A program made the position numbers and the translations under genes. Below the pieces are notes generated by a model, which worked only from the letters and a program-made list of their open reading frames with translations, was not told the DNA's origin and did no database searches. Source: Pedobacter sp. Leaf250 (GTDB lineage: Bacteria > Bacteroidota > Bacteroidia > Sphingobacteriales > Sphingobacteriaceae). From it: a stretch of DNA of 64,000 nucleotides. Numbering within the stretch: position 1 is the stretch's first letter; the number at the start of each line of letters is the position of its first letter. Where the stretch lies: positions 38,363 through 102,362 of the forward strand of contig NZ_CAKLBU010000018.1 of NCBI RefSeq assembly GCF_920984735.1, read 5' to 3'. Below, one piece after another: positions 45,067-51,845 of this stretch.

Positions 45067-45081
45067 ACGTAAAATTAGTAC

Positions 45082-46806
45082 ATGTATATTTTAGGATTAA
45101 ATGCTTACCATGGGGATTCATCCGCCTGCATTTATAAAGATGGAGAAATTATTGCGGCATCTGAAGAAGAACGTTTCCGCAGAATTAAACATTGGGCTGG
45201 TTTCCCTACCATGGCTATCGAATTTTGTTTGAGTGAAGCCGAAATAACGATTGAGGATGTTCATTATATTGCAGTTTCCCGAGATCCAAAAGCAAACTTT
45301 ACTAAAAAGGTTTTTCAAGCCATTAAAAATAGATTAAGTATAAAAAACATCATCAATAGGGCACAAAACTTAAAAAAAGCAAATAGTATTGAAGATGAAA
45401 TTTATCAGCATTTCAATTTGCAAAAAGGATCATTAAAAGCCAAATTTGTTTATGTAGAACATCATCGAAGTCATTTGGCAAGTGCCTTTTTTGCATCTCC
45501 CTTTGACGAAGCGGCCATTCTTTCCATTGATGGTTTTGGAGATTTTAGCAGCACCATGATTGCCAAAGGAAAGGGAAACCACATTGAAGTGTTGGATACG
45601 GTATCCTATCCGCACTCTTTAGGAGTTTTTTATACCACACTTACTCAATTCTTGGGTTTCCCACATTATGGAGATGAATATAAAGTAATGGGTTTAGCAC
45701 CTTATGGAACTGCAAATTATGTAGAGCAAGTAAGGGAGCTTATTACGATTAAGTCTGATGGACTTTTCGAGCTGAATCTTAAATATTTTAACCATACTAA
45801 AAGTGGTGTCAATATGGTTTGGGAAGGTGGAATTCCAAGTATGTCCAGCCTTTATACTGAAGAGCTGATTAAGTTGTTAGGAAATCCGAGAAATCCTAAC
45901 GATGATTTGACAACATACCATCACGATTTAGCAGCTTCAGTGCAACAGGTAACTGAAGAGGTTATCTTTTACATTCTGAAATCATTGCAAAAAAAAACTG
46001 GATTAGAGGCAATATGCATTGCTGGCGGTGTTGCCCAAAATTCTGTTGCCAACGGAAAAATTAAGCTTAACACACCTTTCACAAAAATCTATATTCCTCC
46101 TGCTGGTCACGATGCGGGAACCGCTATTGGCGCTGCATTATGGGTTTACAACCAAATACAGAGAGCACCGCGAACGGCACCAATGCTACATGGCTATTTC
46201 GGAAGTAAGTTTGACAATAGCTATATCGAAAATTTATTAAGGGCTAGAAACATCAAATATTCTAGACCAAACCAAACTGATTTCTATCAAGAGATTACCA
46301 ATTGTTTGGCTAGTGAAGGCGTGGTTGGCTGGTTTCAAGGTCGAGCAGAATTTGGTCCTAGGGCACTTGGACATCGTTCTATCCTTGCTGATCCCAGAAA
46401 CTCAAATGCAAAGGAAATTCTTAACACCAAAATAAAACGTAGAGAATCTTTCCGTCCATTTGCACCATCTATTCTTTCTGAATTCGCTGCTGAATATTTT
46501 GAACAGATTGATGATGTTCCTTTTATGGAAAAGGTTTTCAAAATTAAACCTGAAAAGCGAGATGAGATTCCAGCAGTTACTCACCTTGATGGAACGGGAA
46601 GATTGCAAACAGTTCATAAAAAAACAGACGAGCGTTTCTATTCGCTCATCAATTCTTTCTATAAGGCAACTGGAACTCCGATATTATTAAATACATCCTT
46701 TAACGAGAACGAACCAATAGTGAATACTCCAGAAGAAGCTTTAGATTGTTTTCTAAGAACCAAAATGGATATGTTGGTAATGGAAGATATTATCATCAAA
46801 AAATAA
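45082..46806 (+). CDS. Carbamoyltransferase, NodU/CmcH family
   Basis: This enzyme attaches a carbamoyl group from carbamoyl phosphate to a hydroxyl group of a sugar, by way of carbamoyl-AMP. The N-terminal Kae1-like domain starts MYILGLNAYHGDSSACI and has the metal-binding His residues in EHHRSHLASAF (His127, His128, His131) and GGVAQNSVANG. The C-terminal YrdC-like domain shows QGRAEFGPRALGHRS and RRESFRPFAPSIL. At 574 residues it is full length. It closes the glycan locus, 15 bases after the exosortase gene, so a carbamoylated surface glycan is inferred. Confidence 0.92.
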   Translation: MYILGLNAYHGDSSACIYKDGEIIAASEEERFRRIKHWAGFPTMAIEFCLSEAEITIEDVHYIAVSRDPKANFTKKVFQAIKNRLSIKNIINRAQNLKKANSIEDEIYQHFNLQKGSLKAKFVYVEHHRSHLASAFFASPFDEAAILSIDGFGDFSSTMIAKGKGNHIEVLDTVSYPHSLGVFYTTLTQFLGFPHYGDEYKVMGLAPYGTANYVEQVRELITIKSDGLFELNLKYFNHTKSGVNMVWEGGIPSMSSLYTEELIKLLGNPRNPNDDLTTYHHDLAASVQQVTEEVIFYILKSLQKKTGLEAICIAGGVAQNSVANGKIKLNTPFTKIYIPPAGHDAGTAIGAALWVYNQIQRAPRTAPMLHGYFGSKFDNSYIENLLRARNIKYSRPNQTDFYQEITNCLASEGVVGWFQGRAEFGPRALGHRSILADPRNSNAKEILNTKIKRRESFRPFAPSILSEFAAEYFEQIDDVPFMEKVFKIKPEKRDEIPAVTHLDGTGRLQTVHKKTDERFYSLINSFYKATGTPILLNTSFNENEPIVNTPEEALDCFLRTKMDMLVMEDIIIKK

Positions 46807-46828
46807 ATAATATACATTGCTTTTTTAG

Positions 46829-46853
46829 AGCCACAATCCCAGTGGCTTTTTTT
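46829..46853 (+). terminator. Terminator closing the glycan locus
   Basis: The stem AGCCAC / GTGGCT with a 7-nt loop and a following T run stands 23 bases after the carbamoyltransferase stop. Confidence 0.8.
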
Positions 46854-46985
46854 ATGCATTCCAAAATTTAATAATCGCTTCTTCCCCTATTTCGAATGAA
46901 ATATCCTCATGCAGTTTAGCTAATGTTAAATTTTTGCAGCACTGTTATATTTTCTGTAAATTGTATTAACCAAAATATAGAAGTT

Positions 46986-47420
46986 ATGAACTTGCTTAAG
47001 AAAATTCAAATTTGGGGTGATCAGCATCATCCAAAATGGTTAGATTATTTTAGAATATTGCTGGGGTTAATATTGGTATGGAAGGGCATATCCTTCTACA
47101 CAGATATGGATGCATTTAGTCATCTGATGCGAGGTGCCGTGTTAGGAACGGCTGTTAGCATCAGTATATTGGCACACCTTATTATTGTGATCCACATATT
47201 AGGTGGCATTGCTATTGCACTTGGAACACACACCAGGTTATTCTGTTTACTTAATCTACCAATTCTAATCGGTGCAGTTTTATTCGTGAATATACCTGGA
47301 GGAATCTTCAAACCGTATTCAGAATTCTGGTTTTCATTTATAGTATTAATTGGATTGGTTTGTTTCATCATCGAAGGCAACGGAATATTGTCGGTTGAGC
47401 GTGAAAAGGCGATTGGATAA
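46986..47420 (+). CDS. DoxX-like family membrane protein
   Basis: A four-helix membrane protein of 145 residues. The segments YFRILLGLILVWKGISFY, ILAHLIIVIHILGGIAIALG and TRLFCLLNLPILIGAVLF follow the DoxX/DoxD-like pattern. The ATG at 46986 is chosen over the upstream in-frame start at 46923 because the family N-terminus fits it, and a weak promoter-like pair (TTTTTG, then TAAATTGT) occupies about 46932-46965. DoxX proteins are linked to quinone or thiol redox processes in some bacteria. No specific role can be assigned. Confidence 0.8.
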   Translation: MNLLKKIQIWGDQHHPKWLDYFRILLGLILVWKGISFYTDMDAFSHLMRGAVLGTAVSISILAHLIIVIHILGGIAIALGTHTRLFCLLNLPILIGAVLFVNIPGGIFKPYSEFWFSFIVLIGLVCFIIEGNGILSVEREKAIG

Positions 47421-47513
47421 GAGAATTTGTACAATCGTTAAAAAATAAAATCAGAGCTAACTAAATGATTAGCAATAGGTAATATTTAAAATTGAATATT
47501 AAAGAAAAAATCA

Positions 47514-47544
47514 TTTGCAGATTAGCGCCAAGTTCGTACTTTTG
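47514..47544 (+). promoter_or_regulatory. Near-perfect Bacteroidota promoter of tRNA-Ser
   Basis: TTTG at 47514-47517, a 19-base spacer and TACTTTTG at 47537-47544 match the consensus TTTG-N19-TAnnTTTG. The -7 element ends 4 bases before the mature tRNA. Confidence 0.75.
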
Positions 47545-47548
47545 CGGC

Positions 47549-47633
47549 GGAGAGCTGGCAGAGTGGTCGAATGCGGCAGTCTTGAAAACTGTTGACTGTA
47601 ACAGGTCCGGGGGTTCGAATCCCTCGCTCTCCG
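47549..47633 (+). tRNA. tRNA-Ser (anticodon TGA)
   Basis: The acceptor arm GGAGAGC pairs with GCTCTCC, and the T arm contains GGTTCGAATCC. The anticodon loop CTTGAAA (47581-47587) gives anticodon TGA, reading UCA and related Ser codons. The variable arm is long, as required for a class II tRNA. The discriminator is G, and CCA is not encoded. An upstream promoter and downstream terminator make it a stand-alone unit. Confidence 0.97.
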
Positions 47634-47655
47634 CACACATTAATACAACTTAAAA

Positions 47656-47688
47656 AGCCTGAAAATTTAAAATTTTCAGGCTTTTTTC
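47656..47688 (+). terminator. Strong terminator after tRNA-Ser
   Basis: An almost uninterrupted palindrome (arms AGCCTGAAAATTT / AAATTTTCAGGCT around one base) is followed by six T. The rest of the stretch up to 47825 holds no recognisable gene. Confidence 0.88.
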
Positions 47689-47825
47689 ATTTACAATACT
47701 ACAAGCTCTTTGCATGTTAATTTAATGCTTAAAAAAATCATCGCAATTCAAGAGCTCATCTCCTCTTTGCCCTTAAATTAAATAGCCTTATTGCTGAGCT
47801 TCTTTTAAACTATCAATTAATCCTT

Positions 47826-48227
47826 CTAAATATTTAATCCTCCAAAAGTACTTGCGAGAATTATTCCCAGAACAATCAATGTGATAAAAACATATAACTT
47901 ATCCCTTTCTATTGCAAAAGCGAAGAGCGAAAATATTATTCTTAGAATTGGCGTAAGAATTAATAACAGAACACCAAATTGTATAATTCCCTTAGCTTCT
48001 CCAGAGAAGAAACCTTTAAAGATCCCAGCGAAGGTGATCAGATTTGATTCTTCGCCCTTAAAAGAATGATAGTCTGGCCGAACTAATGAACCAAAGCTAA
48101 ATACATAGCTTAAACCACCGATAAATACAACCAGACTTGCTAAAATCACACCTGCCCTTAGCAATTTACCTACGGTTTTTTCTACGTCTCTATCCTGTTC
48201 TAACGAAGCATTTATTTCCTTTTTCAT
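47826..48227 (-). CDS. DUF1634 family membrane protein
   Basis: A 133-residue protein with three membrane helices: LLRAGVILASLVVFIGGLSY, a middle helix in IIQFGVLLLILTPILRIIF and a C-terminal VFITLIVLGIILASTF. This is the DUF1634 layout. DUF1634 genes regularly sit next to TauE/SafE transporters, as here (3 bases downstream), so it is probably an accessory subunit of that transporter. No biochemical role is known. Confidence 0.87.
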   Translation of the reverse strand: MKKEINASLEQDRDVEKTVGKLLRAGVILASLVVFIGGLSYVFSFGSLVRPDYHSFKGEESNLITFAGIFKGFFSGEAKGIIQFGVLLLILTPILRIIFSLFAFAIERDKLYVFITLIVLGIILASTFGGLNI

Positions 48228-48230
48228 TTA

Positions 48231-49064
48231 TTAAAATTTATGTTGATAGCCATTATAAATCATTTCTAATGCCACAAATGTGATGGCAATACAGAAAATC
48301 CATCGCAGGGTTGTAGGATTAATTCGCGTTAATAGTTTTGCGCCTGTAAATGCACCTCCCAATACCCCCAAAACAACGGGAAAAGCAATCCCTGGATCCA
48401 TATAACCTCGTTGAAGATAAACTACAGCACTGGCTGCGGCAGTAACACCGATCATAAAATTACTGGTAGTAGTACTCACCTTAAATGGGATTTTCATAGC
48501 CGTATCCATAGCTAAAACTTTTAATGCCCCAGAACCAATTCCCAACAAGCCCGACATTACTCCAGCAATCGTCATAATCGAAAATCCTCCACCTACGTTT
48601 TTTAATTTATATTCCACTATTCCATTCGCAGTTGGATAACTATTATTGAGTTTCAATACTTCTGCTAATTTGCTTCCCTGAGTGAGTACCTCTTGATTTT
48701 TTTTCCTTAAAGTCATCGCTGCAGAGAAAAGGAGTACAACACCAAATAAAATTGCTATGGTGTTTGTAGGCGTATAAACCGCAATAAGTGCCCCCAAAAC
48801 CGCACCTACAGTTGTAGCGATTTCCAAAAACATTCCCAGCCTGATATTGGTAATTCCTTCTTTTATGTAAGCGCTTGCAGCTCCTGATGAATTTGCAATG
48901 GAAGCCAAAAGTGCTGCACCAATTGCATACCTAATATCTACATTGAAAACAAGTGTGAGCAAAGGAATAACTACAACGCCTCCACCCAAGCCGGTTAACG
49001 AACCAACCAAGCCAGCAACGTAGGCGCCGAGGATTAAAATTATTGTAAATGTTAAAATTGACAT
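48231..49064 (-). CDS. TauE/SafE family sulfite/organic anion exporter
   Basis: A membrane transporter of about eight helices with the two repeated family motifs: GSLTGLGGGVVVIPLLTL near residue 22 and MSGLLGIGSGALKVLAM in the second half. At 277 residues it is full length. TauE/SafE proteins move sulfite, sulfoacetate or similar anions. The GntR regulator upstream and the DUF1634 gene downstream form one operon, suggesting substrate-controlled expression. The substrate is not visible. Confidence 0.9.
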   Translation of the reverse strand: MSILTFTIILILGAYVAGLVGSLTGLGGGVVVIPLLTLVFNVDIRYAIGAALLASIANSSGAASAYIKEGITNIRLGMFLEIATTVGAVLGALIAVYTPTNTIAILFGVVLLFSAAMTLRKKNQEVLTQGSKLAEVLKLNNSYPTANGIVEYKLKNVGGGFSIMTIAGVMSGLLGIGSGALKVLAMDTAMKIPFKVSTTTSNFMIGVTAAASAVVYLQRGYMDPGIAFPVVLGVLGGAFTGAKLLTRINPTTLRWIFCIAITFVALEMIYNGYQHKF

Positions 49065-49073
49065 GATTAAAAA

Positions 49074-49736
49074 TTAATGGTTATTATTTAATATTTTGGC
49101 AATGGTTAACTGGGCATCTTCCAAATTCTTTTCTTTAATATTAGCGGCCAATTGCTCATGCAAATAATGGCTCATGGCAAATTTAGTTACGCCGTTGGGC
49201 TCTCTTCTCGAAAAGAAATCTCGAATAATTCGGGTAAAATTTTCGTATAGATCAGTAAGTACGCTATTACCTGCAGCCATCGCGACAGCCATGTGAAATT
49301 TGATATCCGCATCAATGCAAGCATCAATATTACCAATCTCGATTGCCGAGAGCCTATCAGCCAAGGCATGCTCAATGGTGTTTATATCATCTACTGTGTG
49401 ATTAATGACTGCTAAACCAACTATTTCTTTTTCGAGAATTCCCCTCACTTGGTTAATTTCTGCAAAATCACTATTTCTTAACCGCGACTCTATTGAAGTA
49501 TCTGATATCTTATTGACTACGGTACCATAACCTTGTCTCACAGTTAAGATGCCCGATTCTGTTAAGGATTTAATTGCTTCCCGAATTGTAGATCGTCCAA
49601 CCTCAAACCTCGACATCAACTCAGGTTCAGCAGGTATTTTTTCGCCAATTGGAAAATTGCCATCTTTTATATCCTTTATTAAAGCTTGTTTAATGGTTTC
49701 AAATAGCTTTTCTTTTTTTACTGCTGCGGAATTCAT
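49074..49736 (-). CDS. GntR family transcriptional regulator, FadR/FCD subfamily
   Basis: The N-terminal winged helix (residues about 10-75, IGEKIPAEPELMSRFEVGRSTIREAIKSL) is a GntR DNA-binding domain. The C-terminal FCD helical domain contains the metal-binding pattern D...H...H (DADIKFHMAVA and later SHYLH). At 220 residues it is typical. It heads the TauE/SafE-DUF1634 operon. Two palindromes directly upstream of its start are probable operator sites, which implies autoregulation with a small carboxylate-type effector. Confidence 0.92.
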   Translation of the reverse strand: MNSAAVKKEKLFETIKQALIKDIKDGNFPIGEKIPAEPELMSRFEVGRSTIREAIKSLTESGILTVRQGYGTVVNKISDTSIESRLRNSDFAEINQVRGILEKEIVGLAVINHTVDDINTIEHALADRLSAIEIGNIDACIDADIKFHMAVAMAAGNSVLTDLYENFTRIIRDFFSRREPNGVTKFAMSHYLHEQLAANIKEKNLEDAQLTIAKILNNNH

Positions 49737-49741
49737 TCACA

Positions 49742-49776
49742 AACATACGATGTTGTTATTAAACATCAGATGTTTA
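49742..49776. promoter_or_regulatory. Double palindromic operator upstream of the GntR gene
   Basis: AACATACGATGTT (49742-49754) and TAAACATCAGATGTTTA (49760-49776) are two perfect palindromes sharing the half-site ACAT/ATGT. Their centres are 20 bases apart, about two helical turns. They lie within 40 bases of the regulator start, as expected for binding sites of a dimeric GntR/FadR-type repressor. Confidence 0.65.
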
Positions 49777-49901
49777 ATTGTCATTTTTTGGTCTTTCTAT
49801 TCTCAAAGACCAATTGACCATAGAAAAATTTTAGTTAGAAAGTTGAACATTAATTAAACAGCTAAACAAAAGACATCAGTGAGCGTTTGATATAGAAATA
49901 T

Positions 49902-50054
49902 ATGCATCCTTTGAAAAAAGAAAACTTCCCTGAAAAAATTTGCCCTACATGCATGCGTCCATTTGTGTGGAGAAAGAAATGGAAAAATAATTGGGATAGT
50001 GTTGTTTATTGTAGCTTAAAATGCAAAACCAGTAAACATGAAACAAAGCTATAA
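49902..50054 (+). CDS. DUF2256 family small zinc-ribbon-like protein
   Basis: This 50-residue protein reads MHPLKKENFPEKICPTC, then MRPFVWRKKWKNNWDSVVYC and SLKCKTSKHETKL. The arrangement C-x2-C, F-x-W-R-K-K-W, W, Y-C-x3-C is the DUF2256 signature, with four Cys likely to bind zinc. Its end overlaps the start of the photolyase-related gene by 17 bases, so the two are translated together. DUF2256 genes are, to my knowledge, frequent neighbours of this cryptochrome class, though no function is established. Confidence 0.85.
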   Translation: MHPLKKENFPEKICPTCMRPFVWRKKWKNNWDSVVYCSLKCKTSKHETKL

Positions 50055-51582
50055 AACCCTTAGATTAATTCTTGGCGATCAGCTTAATATCCAGCATTCG
50101 TGGTTTTCAAAAAAAGATCCATCCATTTTGTATGTAATTATGGAAGTGGCTTCCGAAACAGATTATGTTTGGCATCACATTCAAAAAGCTTGTGCCTTTT
50201 TTGCAGCAATGGAAAATTTTGCAGAAACATTAAATAAAGATGGTTTTTCTGTTCTCCATATCCGACTTGACGATGAACATAACCAACAAAGTTTTTCCGA
50301 TAACATCCTCCAATTAATTAAAAAGTTCAACATAAAAGAATTTCAGTATCAATTGCCTGATGAATATAGGCTAGATCAAGAATTAAAAAATTTTTGTTCT
50401 ATACTCGAAATCAAATGGAGTGTGATCGATACGGAACATTTCTACACCACCAGAAACGAACTTTCAGAATTTTTTGCCAATAAGAAAGGGTTATTAATGG
50501 AAACATTTTATCGGGCCATGCGAGTGAAACATCATATCCTCACTCACGATAATGATCCCGAAGGAAACAAATGGAATTTTGATGCAGAAAACAGGAAGAA
50601 ACTTCCAGCTACACATAAACCAATAAATCCCTTATTGTTTGATAATGATGTAAGACCACATCATAACAGACTGATTAATGCAAACGTAAAAACCATTGGC
50701 AATATAAATCCGCAATATTTACAATGGCCAATTAATAGAGATCAATCATTAATACTGCTAAAATTCTTTTGCGAAAACTGCCTGCCTTTATTTGGAACTT
50801 TTCAAGATGCGATGCATACTAATGAATGGTCTATTTATCATTCCCGATTATCTTTTAGTCTTAACACTAAAATGATTAGTCCGGCAGAAGTAGTTAACGC
50901 TGCTATACAACATTGGGAAGGTAACAAAAAATCTATTCAGATTAATCAGGTTGAGGGTTTTGTAAGGCAAATACTTGGATGGAGAGAATACATGAGGGGT
51001 GTTTATTGGATGGAAATGCCAGAATTTGAACAGTTAAATTTCTTTGATCATCGGGAGAAATTGCCAGATTGGTATTGGACGGGTAAAACGGAAATGAATT
51101 GCTTAAAGCATTCCATAGAACAATCGTTAAATTTTGCCTATGCGCATCACATTCAAAGGCTAATGATAACCGGGAACTTTGCCCTATTGGCTGGTATAAA
51201 CCCTGACGAGGTAGATTTTTGGTACTTGGGAATTTATATAGATGCTATTCAATGGGTAGAAATTACCAATACGAGGGGAATGAGTCAGTACGCTGATGGC
51301 GGAATTATAGGTTCAAAGCCTTACACGGCTTCGGCGAATTACATTCATAAAATGAGCAATTACTGTGATAATTGTAAGTACGACAGAAAAGATAAAATTG
51401 GTGACAACTCCTGTCCTTTCAATAGTCTTTATTGGAACTTCCACGATCGCCACAGGGAAAAACTTCAACACAACCAGCGATTATCTATGGTTTACAGAAC
51501 CTGGGACAAAATGCCTGCAGATACAAAAGCAAATACTTTATTAAGAGCAAAATATGTTTTAGAAAATTTAAATAAGCTTTAA
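50038..51582 (+). CDS. Iron-sulfur bacterial cryptochrome/photolyase (FeS-BCP, DPRP family)
   Basis: A flavoprotein of the prokaryotic (6-4) photolyase class. It starts LRLILGDQLNIQHSWF, the family N-terminus, and the FAD-binding C-terminal half has RQILGWREYMRGVYW and ANTLL near the end. Four Cys at 355, 443, 446 and 459 have the same spacing (88, 3, 13) as the 4Fe-4S ligands of Agrobacterium PhrB (350, 438, 441, 454). At 514 residues it is full length. It either repairs (6-4) photoproducts or senses light. It is coupled to the DUF2256 gene. Confidence 0.93.
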   Translation: MKQSYKTLRLILGDQLNIQHSWFSKKDPSILYVIMEVASETDYVWHHIQKACAFFAAMENFAETLNKDGFSVLHIRLDDEHNQQSFSDNILQLIKKFNIKEFQYQLPDEYRLDQELKNFCSILEIKWSVIDTEHFYTTRNELSEFFANKKGLLMETFYRAMRVKHHILTHDNDPEGNKWNFDAENRKKLPATHKPINPLLFDNDVRPHHNRLINANVKTIGNINPQYLQWPINRDQSLILLKFFCENCLPLFGTFQDAMHTNEWSIYHSRLSFSLNTKMISPAEVVNAAIQHWEGNKKSIQINQVEGFVRQILGWREYMRGVYWMEMPEFEQLNFFDHREKLPDWYWTGKTEMNCLKHSIEQSLNFAYAHHIQRLMITGNFALLAGINPDEVDFWYLGIYIDAIQWVEITNTRGMSQYADGGIIGSKPYTASANYIHKMSNYCDNCKYDRKDKIGDNSCPFNSLYWNFHDRHREKLQHNQRLSMVYRTWDKMPADTKANTLLRAKYVLENLNKL

Positions 51583-51845
51583 TTTAAAATCTTAATACTC
51601 TTTTCTTTAATGTGATATACATAAACATTGTTTGCGGAAAAGTCATCATTCCACAATTGTTAGCCAAATCAAACTGTGCGTAAATCTGTTCATCATTACC
51701 AAAATCTGCTAATTACAATTCTAGAGTTAAGTGTAATAACTATCCTAACCAAATCATCAATTCTTATTTAGAATAATTAAAAATAATTTTCTAATCTCAT
51801 TTTAATTTCTTTCTTTTGCGCCAACTAAGAATTAATCTAAATAAG

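Noticed and set aside
47549..47690. tRNA-Ser as an integration site
   Set aside because: I saw no second copy of the tRNA 3' end and no integrase gene nearby, so there is no support for an island here.
51816..51845. TTG start ten codons upstream of the TonB-dependent receptor ATG
   Set aside because: It would put charged residues before the signal peptide and falls in T-rich promoter-like sequence. The ATG at 51846 gives a standard signal peptide.
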